Below, piece after piece: positions 28,000 through 37,365 of a stretch of 64,000 bases of DNA. The notes under the pieces were generated by a model. It did no database searches, was not told where the DNA came from, and saw only the letters and a list, made by a program, of their open reading frames with translations. The stretch spans positions 186,001-250,000 of the forward strand of contig NZ_JACJPO010000056.1 of the NCBI RefSeq assembly GCF_014696105.1, given 5' to 3'. Source of the stretch: Microcoleus sp. FACHB-1515. GTDB taxonomy: Bacteria; Cyanobacteriota; Cyanobacteriia; Elainellales; Elainellaceae. The position numbers and the translations under genes were made by a program. Every line of letters starts with the position of its first letter. Position 1 is the stretch's first letter.

Positions 28000-30321
28000 T
28001 CAAGACTTGGGTAATAGCAACTCTGGCGTGGCGATCGATTCGCGGACTGATTCAATTGCCCACAAAATTGCTTCCGGTGTGGCAGGAGAAGCCAGTAAAA
28101 CTGATTCGGATTGGCCGAAGGCAGCGATCGCGGCTCGAATCGCTTCGCGCACTGAAATTGCCAGCATGAACGGCGGTTCACCAACCGCTTTGCTGCCGTA
28201 AATCACGCCGTCTTGAGCAGCGCGATCGAGCAGTTGCACGTTGAAATGTTCAGGAACTTCGCAAATCGTAGGAATTTTGTAGGTGCTGGGTGCAAAGGTT
28301 TTCAGTTGGCCTTGGTCATCCCAAACCAATTCTTCCATTGTCAGCCAGCCCATGCCTTGAACGAAGCCGCCCTCAATTTGGCCGCGATCGATCAGCGGAT
28401 TCATCGATTCACCGACATCATGCACAATATCGACTTGTCTTAGCTTGAACGTTCCGGTGAATCCGTCGATTTCCACTTCACTGACTGCCGTTCCATAAGC
28501 GAAATAATAGAACGGTCGGCCTTTGCCTGTATCGGCATTCCAGTAAATATTTGGGGTGCGGTAATATCCGGTAGCAGCAAGGCTGACGCGATCGCCATAC
28601 GCCTGCTTCACGACTTCTGCAAAGCCGATTTTTTTCTGTGGATAAGTGCGACAATAAATCCAGTCATCTTCAAACGCTAATTCGCTTGGCGTATCGAGTT
28701 CTAAGAGCGACGTAGCAACAGCAGCAAGACGAGATTTCAACGTTTCACAGGCATCTTTGACGGCTTGACCGTTGAGGTCGGAACCACTAGAAGCAGCGGT
28801 GGCGGAGGTGTTAGGAACCTTGTCCGTACTGGTCGGCATCATGCGGAATCGATCGAGCTTTACGCCCAAAGATTTCGCCGCCACTTGCAGCATTTTCGTA
28901 TGCAAACCCTGCCCCATTTCTGTGCCGCCGTGATTCAGTTGAATGCTGCCGTCGGTGTAGATCAGAATGTATGCGCCTGCCTGGTTGTACTGAGTTTTGT
29001 TAAAGGAAATTCCGAATTTAACAGGCGTGATTGCGAGGCCGCGCTTTTGATGAGAATGCGATCGATTGAATGATTCGATCGCTACTTTTCGTTCGGCAAA
29101 ATCCGAGATTGCTTTCGCTTCACTCCAAACGCGAGCAATCCGATTATCAACAATTTCTTGACCGTAATGAGTCGTATTGGTTTCGCCTTCGCCATGATAG
29201 AAATTGCGTTCGCGCACAACTTCTGGCGGCAGGTTGAGTTTACGAGCAATGCGATCGATTACTTCTTCAATCACGACCATTCCTTGCGGTCCACCAAAGC
29301 CGCGAAAGGCCGTATTCGACACTTTATTTGTCTTGGCAATGCGTCCCCGAACTTCGAGATTCGGGATGTAATAGGCATTATCCACATGCAGCATTGCTCG
29401 CAGCAAAACGGGTGGCGATAAATCCAAACTCCAGCCGCCATCCGCATACAAATCGACATCGAGAGCAGTAATTTTTCCCTCAGACGTGAAGCCAACTCGA
29501 TACTGACCTAAAAAGCCATGTCGCTTCCCGGTCAAAATCATGTCGTGGTGGCGGCTGAGTTTGACGCGGACGGGGCGATCGCACTTTTTCGCTGCCACTG
29601 CCGCGACCGCCGCATACGGATTCGCCTGCGATTCCTTGCCGCCAAAGCCGCCGCCCATTCGCAAGCAGGTGACGACGACTTGATTGCTGGAAACGCCCAA
29701 AACGCGGGCGATGATGATTTGCGTTTCGGTCGGGTGCTGCGTCGAAGCGTAGATTTTGTAGCCGTCTTCGCCATCGGGGATCACCCAGCTTGCCTGCGTT
29801 TCCAGATAAAAGTGGTCTTGCCCGTTCATCTCGATTTCGCCATCCAGCCGCATTTCAGCGGATTCGATCGTCTCCGGTTCGCCGCGCCGCACGGTTTGAG
29901 GAGCATTGAGAAACCAGCCCGCTGCGATCGCCTGCTTGATCGTCACGATCGGCTCGATCGGCTCGTATTCGACGACAATTTGCGCGGCGGCTTGTTTGGC
30001 GGCGGCTTCGGTTTCCCCAACTGCCCAAGCGATCGCCTGTCCCCAATAGCTGACTTCCTCGGTCGGGAACAAAATTTCGTCGGGGACGATGACGCCCGTG
30101 TTGTTTTCGCCTGGTACATCTTCCGCCGTCAGAACGGTGACGCAGCCCTCGATCGCCAAGGCCGGACGCGGATCAATGCGGAGGATGCGAGCGCGAGCGT
30201 AGGGTGAAAGGACAGGATAGACCGACAGCATTCCGACGGGCGATCGCTGTTCATCGGTGTAAACGGCTTTTCCGGTGACGTGCCCTTGGGCGCTTTCGTG
30301 GGATTTGCGCTGTCCGACCAT
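28000..30321 (-). CDS. xdhB: Xanthine dehydrogenase, molybdopterin-binding large subunit
   Basis: 773 residues, the usual XdhB length. It starts MVGQRKSHESAQGHVTGKA. Cofactor and active-site motifs: GGGFGGKES, RGFGGPQG (substrate Arg), MGQGLHTKM and the base-catalyst Glu in KAVGEPPFML. With XdhA it forms the cytoplasmic enzyme that oxidises hypoxanthine to xanthine and xanthine to urate with NAD. It lies 28 bases after xdhA and one base before xdhC. Confidence 0.96.
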   Translation of the reverse strand: MVGQRKSHESAQGHVTGKAVYTDEQRSPVGMLSVYPVLSPYARARILRIDPRPALAIEGCVTVLTAEDVPGENNTGVIVPDEILFPTEEVSYWGQAIAWAVGETEAAAKQAAAQIVVEYEPIEPIVTIKQAIAAGWFLNAPQTVRRGEPETIESAEMRLDGEIEMNGQDHFYLETQASWVIPDGEDGYKIYASTQHPTETQIIIARVLGVSSNQVVVTCLRMGGGFGGKESQANPYAAVAAVAAKKCDRPVRVKLSRHHDMILTGKRHGFLGQYRVGFTSEGKITALDVDLYADGGWSLDLSPPVLLRAMLHVDNAYYIPNLEVRGRIAKTNKVSNTAFRGFGGPQGMVVIEEVIDRIARKLNLPPEVVRERNFYHGEGETNTTHYGQEIVDNRIARVWSEAKAISDFAERKVAIESFNRSHSHQKRGLAITPVKFGISFNKTQYNQAGAYILIYTDGSIQLNHGGTEMGQGLHTKMLQVAAKSLGVKLDRFRMMPTSTDKVPNTSATAASSGSDLNGQAVKDACETLKSRLAAVATSLLELDTPSELAFEDDWIYCRTYPQKKIGFAEVVKQAYGDRVSLAATGYYRTPNIYWNADTGKGRPFYYFAYGTAVSEVEIDGFTGTFKLRQVDIVHDVGESMNPLIDRGQIEGGFVQGMGWLTMEELVWDDQGQLKTFAPSTYKIPTICEVPEHFNVQLLDRAAQDGVIYGSKAVGEPPFMLAISVREAIRAAIAAFGQSESVLLASPATPEAILWAIESVRESIATPELLLPKS

Positions 30322-30349
30322 GTGAGGAGTGGGGGGTGAGGGGATGGGC

Positions 30350-31738
30350 TTACGAAGTCGCTTCGATGAAGAATTTCTCGAAGAGGTTGGCGACGAGGAG
30401 TTTGCGGTAGCTGGCGCTGCCGCGCAGATCGGTCAGGGGGGCAAAGGTTTCGCGCAGAAGCGGTTTGATTTGCTGGATGGTTTCCGGCGTCCAGGGGCGA
30501 TCGATCAACTGCTCCTCGATCGCGATCGCTCGAATTGGCGTGGCCGCCACTCCCCCATAGGCGAGTCGGGCGTGAACAATGCGATCGTTAGCGTCGAGGT
30601 CGATCGTGAAGGCGGCGGCGACCGTGCTGATGTCGTCTGTGCCGCGCTTGCCAACTTTGTAGGAGCGGCTGAGGCGGCGGGCGGATTGCGATCGCGGAAT
30701 TTTGACCGAAACGATGATTTCTCCGGGCTGAAGGGCGGTTTGGCGATAGCCGCGAAAGAATTCGGCGATCGGCAGCGATCGTTCTCCAGATTGTCCAGCA
30801 ATTTGCAACTCGGCATCGAGGGCAAGCAGGACAGGAGGCAGATCGCCGATCGGAGAAGCCGTGCCGATGTTGCCGCCCAGCGTGGCGCGATTGCGAATTT
30901 GGCGGGCGGCAAACAGATGCAGCATCGCGTCAAGCGCGGGAAATTCGCCGTGTAGCTGGCTTTCGATGTGGCTCAGCGGCAGGGCTGCGCCGATTTCTAC
31001 TCTGTCAGCAGTGCGATCGATTTGGAGCAGTTCCGGCACGGCTTCCAGGGAAATGAGTTTGGAGAACGTGCGGCGATCGTGGCTCATCTCCAGTCCCAAG
31101 TCGGTGGCTCCGGCGATCAGCGTCGCGTCGGGATGCTGCTGCAACAGGGCGATCGCGTCTGCCAAACTCGTCGGACGGTAGAATTCGTGAACGCCTTGAT
31201 AGTGCAGCGGTTGGGGTGTGCAGTCGATCGATTGAAGCTGGCGGACAAACTCGTCGTTCGGCTGCGCTTGTGTCACCTGTGCGGCAGCTTTGCGGATGGA
31301 CAGATAGCCTGTGCAGCGGCACAGATTGCCTTCGACGCTGGCGTCATCGACCACACCGTCATAGTAGGCGGCGAACAGGCTCATGATGAATCCGGGTGTG
31401 CAGTAGCCGCACTGCGAACCGCCTGTTTCGATCATCGCGGCCTGAACGGGATGCAGCGATTCCCCTGCGATGCCTTCGACCGTGACGATCGATCGTCCCG
31501 CCACTGCGCCCAGCGGAATCAAGCAGCTATTCACCGCCTGATAGCTCGGCTGGCCGTTCGCATCTTTGCTGACGATCGCGACCGTGCAGGCTCCACAGTC
31601 GCCATCTCCGCAGCCCTGTTTGGTTCCCGTCCGTCCGGTTTGCAGCAGATATTGCAGCAGCGTGGTGTTTGGCGAATGCTGCGGCGCGATCGATTCGCCG
31701 TTGAGCGTAAAAGTCAGTTGCGTAGCGGTTTCAGTCAT
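30350..31738 (-). CDS. xdhA: Xanthine dehydrogenase, iron-sulfur/FAD small subunit
   Basis: 462 residues. The N-terminal plant-type 2Fe-2S cluster (GCGDGDCGACTV), the second cluster (QCGYCTPGF and CRCTGY), the FAD domain (LIAGATDLGLEM, TLGGNIGTASPIGD) and the CO-dehydrogenase flavoprotein C-domain are all intact. It passes electrons from the Mo centre in XdhB to NAD. The upstream region holds a promoter-like pair and the TGTATACA motif shared with the ABC importer. Confidence 0.96.
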   Translation of the reverse strand: MTETATQLTFTLNGESIAPQHSPNTTLLQYLLQTGRTGTKQGCGDGDCGACTVAIVSKDANGQPSYQAVNSCLIPLGAVAGRSIVTVEGIAGESLHPVQAAMIETGGSQCGYCTPGFIMSLFAAYYDGVVDDASVEGNLCRCTGYLSIRKAAAQVTQAQPNDEFVRQLQSIDCTPQPLHYQGVHEFYRPTSLADAIALLQQHPDATLIAGATDLGLEMSHDRRTFSKLISLEAVPELLQIDRTADRVEIGAALPLSHIESQLHGEFPALDAMLHLFAARQIRNRATLGGNIGTASPIGDLPPVLLALDAELQIAGQSGERSLPIAEFFRGYRQTALQPGEIIVSVKIPRSQSARRLSRSYKVGKRGTDDISTVAAAFTIDLDANDRIVHARLAYGGVAATPIRAIAIEEQLIDRPWTPETIQQIKPLLRETFAPLTDLRGSASYRKLLVANLFEKFFIEATS

Positions 31739-31804
31739 AATAAAAATTCGATCGCGAATAATCGAGTCAAAATAAACGCATGAAAGGGCTAAACGCCAAC
31801 CTGC

Positions 31805-31860
31805 ATACTGTATACAAATTAATTGACTTGATTATAAAATGAGCGATCGAATCAAAACAA
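31805..31860 (-). promoter_or_regulatory. Predicted xdhA promoter with TGTATACA operator motif
   Basis: On the minus strand TTGTTT (31855-31860), 18 bases of spacer and TATAAT (31831-31836) form a promoter-like pair. About 14 bases past the -10 lies the palindrome TGTATACA (31809-31816), within the 12-mer ATACTGTATACA (31805-31816). The same 12-mer, inverted, is at 54594-54605. A repressor site overlapping the start of transcription is inferred; the divergent gene at 31883 may share it. Confidence 0.55.
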
Positions 31861-31882
31861 ACTGTGTCTATCAATACCAGCA

Positions 31883-32284
31883 ATGACGGCTCCCGATAAG
31901 AAGCGTATTTTCATCTGCGGCTCTGCGCTGCGCGGCCAGCCCGATCACCAAAATTTGCAAGAGGCAGCGTTCATTCGTCCGGCAGCAACGCAGCCGCGAT
32001 ACCGACTGCATTCGGCGGGCAACGGTTGGCATCCGGCGATCTACGAAGTTGAGTCGGGCGGGGTCTCAATTCCCGGTGAAGTTTACGAACTGACGCAGGC
32101 CGAGTTTGAACATCTGGCCGCAACGGAACCGCCAAACATGTATCCGAGCGATGTCGTGCTGGAAGATGGCGAAGTGCTGACGGCGTTTCTCTATCCACAA
32201 GAACTGATTGAGAAATACAACTGGCCGGATATTTCCGATTTGGGCGGGTGGGCAGCATACAAAGCCAGCAGCGTTGCAGAATGA
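31883..32284 (+). CDS. GGCT-like protein related to the allophanate hydrolase C-terminal domain
   Basis: 133 residues. It opens RIFICGSALRGQPDH, close to the YGSL loop of the gamma-glutamylcyclotransferase fold. It continues GWHPAIYEVESGG, IPGEVYELT and ends with NWPDISDLGGWAAYK. This stand-alone type is often named allophanate-hydrolase-related. Position divergent from xdhA, across the TGTATACA motif, suggests a role in purine or ureide nitrogen use. The exact reaction is unknown. Confidence 0.8.
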   Translation: MTAPDKKRIFICGSALRGQPDHQNLQEAAFIRPAATQPRYRLHSAGNGWHPAIYEVESGGVSIPGEVYELTQAEFEHLAATEPPNMYPSDVVLEDGEVLTAFLYPQELIEKYNWPDISDLGGWAAYKASSVAE

Positions 32285-32312
32285 TGTGATGCGATCGCCA
32301 AGGAATCGATCG

Positions 32313-32362
32313 CTTGCCCGATAACCCGTAGATCCTGGGTTGCAGGCCATCGGGCACGCAAG
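32313..32362. other. Long nested hairpin between convergent genes
   Basis: CTTGCCCGAT (32313-32322) pairs in part with ATCGGGC (32349-32355) and CAAG (32359-32362); inside, AACCC (32323-32327) pairs with GGGTT (32337-32341). It could be a factor-assisted terminator or a structured RNA. There is no T-tract. Confidence 0.5.
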
Positions 32363-32446
32363 GCAGGACGGGCGAACTGCGGATCAAACAAACGTTATGC
32401 GGCAGTTTTTGCACCCTCAGCGAATCGTGCGATCGCGCCGCAATTG

Positions 32447-33418
32447 CTAATACAGTCGGCTCAAAACGTAATCAGAAAGGTCAATCAGAGCTTGCTTGGA
32501 GGCGGTTGGCGGCAACTCTTTAAGGTGATCGACGGCCAACTGAGCGTGATGGGCGGCAAGTTCACGCGATCGCTCAATGCCTTTGCTGTCTTTAACCAGC
32601 GCGATCGCCTCCTCGAAGTCGTCCGCCTGCTCGAATTCGCGATCGATCAAGGTTTTGAGGTAGGGCTTTTCTTCTAAGGCATAGAGGGCAGGCGCGGTGA
32701 GGTTGCCGCTCTGCAAATCAGAGCCAGCAGGTTTGCCCAGCACTTCGCTCGATGCGGTGAAGTCAAGAATGTCATCGACAATTTGAAAGGCGAGTCCAAT
32801 GTGACGACCGTAGCCAAACAGGTTGGCGGCCATTTCTGGAGTCGCGTTGCTGAGCAGTCCGGCAGCTTTGGCGGAGTTTGCCATCAGCGAAGCGGTTTTG
32901 TAATAGCTTTTTTCGAGGTAGTCTTCGATCGACAAATCGCTGTCAAACCGAATCAGGCTTTGCCGAATTTCGCCTTCCGCCAAATCCATGATTACCTGCG
33001 ACAGCAGCTTAACAACGGCCAAATTGTCCAGGTTTGCCAAATGCCATGAAGACTGTGCGAACAGAAAGTCGCCCGCGAGCACCGCGACGCGATTGCCAAA
33101 GCTGCTGTGAACCGTTGCGATGCCGCGTCGCGTTTCGGCTTCGTCCACCACATCATCATGCACCAAGCTAGCCGTGTGAATCATCTCGGTAATTTCAGCA
33201 AGACGGCGGTGCTTTTCGGTCGGGGTTTGGTCGGGCGTTGTTGCTCTGGAAATCAAAAAGACGATCGCGGGTCGCAACCGCTTACCGCCTGCTCCAAACA
33301 AATGCTCAGCAGCGGCATAGAGAATCGGATGTCCCTTGCCGACAAGATGCTTGAGATTCTCCGTCAGCGAGCGCAGGTCTGCTTCTACAGGGGAAAAGAG
33401 CGTGGTGGCTGAGGTCAT
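32447..33418 (-). CDS. sds: Solanesyl diphosphate synthase (polyprenyl synthetase)
   Basis: 323 residues. The first Asp-rich motif lies in HDDVVDEAETRRG, the second in QIVDDILDF; GAGGKRLRP and GSDLQSGNLTAPAL are standard. Residues before the first motif lack bulky chain-length stoppers, consistent with a long-chain (C45) product used for the plastoquinone side chain. Adjacent murI and amiC form a neighbourhood often seen in cyanobacteria. Start ATG 33418. Confidence 0.93.
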   Translation of the reverse strand: MTSATTLFSPVEADLRSLTENLKHLVGKGHPILYAAAEHLFGAGGKRLRPAIVFLISRATTPDQTPTEKHRRLAEITEMIHTASLVHDDVVDEAETRRGIATVHSSFGNRVAVLAGDFLFAQSSWHLANLDNLAVVKLLSQVIMDLAEGEIRQSLIRFDSDLSIEDYLEKSYYKTASLMANSAKAAGLLSNATPEMAANLFGYGRHIGLAFQIVDDILDFTASSEVLGKPAGSDLQSGNLTAPALYALEEKPYLKTLIDREFEQADDFEEAIALVKDSKGIERSRELAAHHAQLAVDHLKELPPTASKQALIDLSDYVLSRLY

Positions 33419-33982
33419 GGTGCGCCGCTTCTGGAGAATGGAATAAGGTTACGAAATCTTACAGATCTTGTACTCATTCTAAGCTAACCCTCTTCCATCT
33501 GACGGATTTGAACGGGCAACTTTCGCAAATCCATCCGGAATTGCGTGATTCGATCGCGCTTCATTCATCTTTTTGCCGAATCTCATTTGTCGATCGCGCT
33601 GCAATTGGCGATCGCTGATCAGCCCGAAACGACGCAACATCACTTCACAAAAAAGCCGAAAATCCGCCGGATCACTCCCAAAAATTTGTGCTAGCTTTAT
33701 ATAAGAATTTCAAAACTACATAGCGCGAGTCAGCGAGCAGCCCAAGTTCGTCTCAAGTGGCTCGCTGTACTTGCCAGTCAAGCCAGGCCGCTGCAACCGA
33801 ATTCGACATCGCAATTCGAGAAAGCTTCGCTTAGCAATGGTTTGACGCTGTATGGCCGCTGATCTGCGCGAGTTTTTCGCAGGCGGCAGAAATTGAGTTT
33901 GGATCAGCTTCGAGCTTGCGGGTCAGGCTGACGACTGATTTAGGTTTGCTGTATTGATTAGTTTTATTAATGAGTGTGAGCA
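33419..33982. other. 564-bp non-coding stretch with a small stem-loop
   Basis: No convincing gene on either strand. CAGCGAGC (33731-33738) pairs with GCTCGCTG (33760-33767). An AT-rich GCTTTATATAAG segment at about 33694 could be part of a promoter. Confidence 0.5.
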
Positions 33983-34084
33983 ATGGCTTTTGACGATGTT
34001 CCAATGGCAATTCCGATTTTGGCAGTAGGCTACCTACTCGTGGTGTACGTTCTGCTGCGCTTGGCCGAGCGATCGCGAGCTTAG
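33983..34084 (+). CDS. 33-residue single-pass membrane peptide
   Basis: ATG 33983 to TAG 34084. The peptide starts MAFDDVPMAIPILAV, has one hydrophobic helix (about residues 8-26) and ends in a basic cluster (LRLAERSRA). Size and layout resemble the small membrane subunits of photosynthetic complexes, but I cannot match it to any known Psb, Psa, Pet or Ndh peptide. The ribosome site is weak (GTGAG). Confidence 0.45.
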   Translation: MAFDDVPMAIPILAVGYLLVVYVLLRLAERSRA

Positions 34085-34114
34085 GGCTTGATTTCCAAAT
34101 CGGCTTCATTTCCC

Positions 34115-34151
34115 AGTGCTGAGGACTGCGCTTTTCTCAATCCTCAGCACT
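34115..34151. terminator. 11-bp perfect hairpin between convergent genes
   Basis: AGTGCTGAGGA (34115-34125) pairs with TCCTCAGCACT (34141-34151) around a 15-base loop, just past the murI end and 30 bases past the 33-residue peptide. Termination is inferred; it may also be a dispersed repeat. Confidence 0.55.
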
Positions 34152-34173
34152 CAGGTTTAGTTAAACCCGCAGC

Positions 34174-35010
34174 TTAAGGTTCAGCCGATTCGAGCAGCAT
34201 CGCCTGTAGCTGCTGCACATCGATCGCCTCCACGATCGGCGTGTAGCCAAGCCATTGCGTTGACAAGACTTGAAAGGTTGCAGGAGTGCCGCTGACCGCA
34301 AACCGAGTCGGTCGGGCAGATTTGGTGTTACGCAGGCCAAGTAAATCAAGCTCTTGCGCCGCCGCTGCGACGACATGCACAGCCGGATCGACCAGCCGAA
34401 CCGAATTGGGCAGAATCGATCGCAAGACGGGCGCTAGATGCGGATAGTGCGTACAGCCATAGACCAGCGTATCAATCGATCGATCGAGCAAGGGCGCAAG
34501 ATACGTTTCGGCCACCTGCCGAGTGTACGGATCGTGGATGCGGTTTTGTTCAATCAGCGGCACAAATTCTGGACAGCCGACCTGCCACACCTGCGCGTTG
34601 GGATTCACTTCTTCGATCGCCCGGCGAAAGGCTTGACTGGCAGCAGTTGCTGGCGTTGCAATCACGCCAATTCGGTTTCCCTGGGCAACAGCGGCTCTGG
34701 CTCCCGGCAAAACCGTTCCCAAAATCGGAAACTCAAATTCCGATCGCACCGTTTCCAGGACGAGGGCAGAACTCGTATTGCAGGCCATAATCACCATCTT
34801 CACTTCTTGCTGGCGCATCCAGGTGAGAATTTCGCGCACAAAGCAAAGAATTTCGGTTGCCGATCGATCGCCATAGGGCAACCTGGCCGTGTCGCCAAAA
34901 TAAAGAATCGATTCGTTTGGCAGTTGTCGATAGAGTTCTCTTAAAACCGTCAGTCCGCCGACGCCGCTGTCAAAGATGCCGATCGGAGCATGTTGCTGGT
35001 TTGTTTGCAT
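34174..35010 (-). CDS. murI: Glutamate racemase
   Basis: 278 residues. GIFDSGVGGLTVLREL, the first catalytic Cys in MACNTSSA and the second in YGCTHYPHL. It supplies D-glutamate for peptidoglycan in the cytoplasm. It lies downstream of the amidase amiC on the same strand. Confidence 0.97.
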   Translation of the reverse strand: MQTNQQHAPIGIFDSGVGGLTVLRELYRQLPNESILYFGDTARLPYGDRSATEILCFVREILTWMRQQEVKMVIMACNTSSALVLETVRSEFEFPILGTVLPGARAAVAQGNRIGVIATPATAASQAFRRAIEEVNPNAQVWQVGCPEFVPLIEQNRIHDPYTRQVAETYLAPLLDRSIDTLVYGCTHYPHLAPVLRSILPNSVRLVDPAVHVVAAAAQELDLLGLRNTKSARPTRFAVSGTPATFQVLSTQWLGYTPIVEAIDVQQLQAMLLESAEP

Positions 35011-35102
35011 AGAAGAATTCGTTCAGGTTAGGGATTCAATGCGATCGCATCAAAGTTAGCAGCATCACACCAAATCTTGACCCTCCTCGTCAAGTCCAGC
35101 GG

Positions 35103-35149
35103 GGCAGAAGGCAGAAAATAGACTGTCTTCTTTCCTCCTGCCCTCTGCC
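35103..35149. repeat. Inverted repeat between amiC and murI
   Basis: GGCAGAAGGCAG (35103-35114) and CTGCCCTCTGCC (35138-35149) pair at 11 of 12 positions with a 23-base loop. It may reduce read-through from amiC into murI, or be a copy of a cyanobacterial GGCAGAAG-type repeat. Confidence 0.5.
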
Positions 35150-35156
35150 TCGCCTT

Positions 35157-36995
35157 CTAGAGATTATTCTGCTGCACGTATTGAAGAATGCCCTGCGCGA
35201 TCGCGATTGCCATGCGCGATCGATAGGCTGGATCAGACAGGTTGCGAGCGTCATCGCGTCCGGTCACAAATCCGGTTTCGATCAGTACGGCGGGCATATC
35301 GGTATTTCGCAGCACGTAGAAGCGGGCAGAGCGCACACCGCGATCGTTTCCGCCCATATTGCGAATAATGTTGCTGTGAATTGTCTGAGCTAAGCGCTGA
35401 CTGGCAGATGAACCATAAAAGTAGGTTTCAATGCCGTTCACGTCGGGGCGGCTGAGGCTGATCGCGTTGGCGTGGATGCTGACAAATAAATCAGCATTGG
35501 CGCGATCGGCAATTTGCACGCGCGGTTCAAGTTCTAGGTTGCGCTCGCTCGTGCGCGTCATAATCACATTGACGCCTTGCCGTTCCAAGATTGCGCCGAC
35601 CTGCCGACCAATATCTAGCACAATATCGGTTTCGCGCAGGCCGCCAATGCCGATCGCGCCTGGATCAGGTCCGCCATGTCCCGGATCGATTACGATTACC
35701 ACGCGGCCATTCGGAACAGTAGGCAGCGTTCCGGGGGTGGTTGGTGTGGTCGGCAGCGGTGTGGGATTGGGTCGCACCGGAGGCGGCACGGGAATCGCTT
35801 GCGAACTCGCCTGAATCGACAAAGCAAGCGTTTGGGAACTGGGCTGATTGAGTTCACCGATGCGCGTACCGCTAGCAGGCTGCACTAGCACAACCACCGT
35901 TCGATCGTCTTGCTGCACCAGTCGCACCCGCTGCAAGGGACTCGTCGGCGGCAAAACAGGCGGCGTCACCTGATCGGCCAAGCGAGCGTTGGGAATTACA
36001 ATCCGGTAGGAAGCAGTTGCGCTGTCAAAACCGCTGGTATAGCGAATCGGTGCATCGGCACGAATCAAAAGCTGAGAACCGTTCGGCGCAAGTTCAACCG
36101 CCTGCACGATCGCTGTTCGCGTCTGTGGCGTGGTTGGAACTGTGACGGGTGGCGTCACGGGCTGATTGCTGGAAGGATTGCTCGGCTGAGAAGTTCCCGG
36201 TCGCGAAGCCACCGAGCCGCTGATCGGCAGCACAACAATGCCGCCTAAGTTGCTGGCGGTGGCTTGCCAGTTGGTGTTGGGATCGCTGAGGTTCAGCGTA
36301 ATTCGCACGTTGTTCGACTGCGGCGTGATTTGCAGGCGATCGACGCCAAACTGATTGATCGTCTGCTCTGCCTGCACCTGCGAAGTCAGGCTCGCGTTTG
36401 CGACGTTGATCTCGACCTGACGGCGATCGCGGCTGCGACTAACTTGGATTTGCGGCGTTGCGCCGCTGGTGCGAATGAAAAAGCCATCTCCGGTAATCCG
36501 CACACCTTCGATCCGGGTGGCGGCAGTGGGGTTGGGTGCGGGTGTCGTTGGAGTGGTCGGTGTGGTGGGTGTGGGCAGCGTCGCGATCGGGGGTGTAGCT
36601 TCACGCTGCGGGCGGGGAAGCTGCACCGACCACTGGCTGGGCGTGTCGCCGCGCACCTGCACCTGCTGCGGATCGATCGTGTAGCCCGGACTCATTTCAA
36701 TCACGATGCGCGTGGTTTGGGCATCAAACTGGCCGACGCGGACTTCACGGATGCCGCCGCCAACCGCTTGATTCACAGTCGGACGCCCGATCGTCGTTCC
36801 GGGCAGATCGATCACCAGCCGCGTTGGATTGGCGATCAGTTGCGCTCTCGGCTGCACGCCGCCGACAGTGGTAAACACCAGCCGATTTTCGCTGGGATTG
36901 AATCGCCAAGATTGCAAAGTGGCGGCCTGAACACTGGCAGACAACACCAGCGAACCAATCACGCCCAGCAAACTGGGAAGCCAAAAAACTCTCAC
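35157..36995 (-). CDS. amiC: N-acetylmuramoyl-L-alanine amidase with AMIN domain
   Basis: 612 residues from GTG 36995, which has GAGG 6 bases upstream; a TTG at 37019 is an alternative. A signal peptide ends SVQAA. One clear N-terminal AMIN domain (peptidoglycan or septum targeting), a second AMIN-like region and Pro/Thr-rich linkers precede the C-terminal Amidase_3 domain. Its zinc site shows in DPGHGGPDPGA, ETDIVLD and SIHANAIS, with VLIETGFVT containing the catalytic Glu. It cuts the glycan-peptide bond in the periplasm during cell separation; in filamentous relatives such amidases drill septal nanopores. Confidence 0.92.
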   Translation of the reverse strand: MRVFWLPSLLGVIGSLVLSASVQAATLQSWRFNPSENRLVFTTVGGVQPRAQLIANPTRLVIDLPGTTIGRPTVNQAVGGGIREVRVGQFDAQTTRIVIEMSPGYTIDPQQVQVRGDTPSQWSVQLPRPQREATPPIATLPTPTTPTTPTTPAPNPTAATRIEGVRITGDGFFIRTSGATPQIQVSRSRDRRQVEINVANASLTSQVQAEQTINQFGVDRLQITPQSNNVRITLNLSDPNTNWQATASNLGGIVVLPISGSVASRPGTSQPSNPSSNQPVTPPVTVPTTPQTRTAIVQAVELAPNGSQLLIRADAPIRYTSGFDSATASYRIVIPNARLADQVTPPVLPPTSPLQRVRLVQQDDRTVVVLVQPASGTRIGELNQPSSQTLALSIQASSQAIPVPPPVRPNPTPLPTTPTTPGTLPTVPNGRVVIVIDPGHGGPDPGAIGIGGLRETDIVLDIGRQVGAILERQGVNVIMTRTSERNLELEPRVQIADRANADLFVSIHANAISLSRPDVNGIETYFYGSSASQRLAQTIHSNIIRNMGGNDRGVRSARFYVLRNTDMPAVLIETGFVTGRDDARNLSDPAYRSRMAIAIAQGILQYVQQNNL

Positions 36996-37365
36996 GCTAA
37001 ACCTCAAGATTCCTTGCAAAAACGGGTGGAGGAGCAGTCAATTTTAGGAGGCGAACCAAAAATGAAGAAAGACCAGCGATCGTAAGGAGAAGCAGGCAGC
37101 ACGCGAAATTAGACTGCACGAATGAATCGATTTTGTCAATTCGGGCGATGCCGTTGCTGACTATACCGCATTGTCTGGAAAGCAAACCGGAAACTTTCGA
37201 TCGATCGTCCCAACTTTACAGAGGGTTGCCAGGCGATCGATCGTGCTAGTAATCAATGCAATCTTCGGGGAAATCAAGTTTCCCGAAAATTCGGCCAAAG
37301 CCGCGCATCAATGGTAGATCTTTCCCCTTGGACGCACGAACTTCATAGAAGTTTCACACTGATTT
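36996..37365. other. Non-coding stretch between amiC and the antiporter
   Basis: About 370 bases with no credible gene on either strand. It contains two CGATCGATCG clusters near 37200 and 37234 and probably holds the amiC promoter. Confidence 0.5.

Noticed and set aside
30968-31783. 271-codon plus-strand frame across xdhA
   Set aside because: Antisense to a gene with all iron-sulfur Cys; no family features.
36264-37085. 273-codon plus-strand frame across amiC
   Set aside because: It lies entirely antisense to the amidase, whose domains are clear. Codons mirror the Pro/Thr-rich linker.
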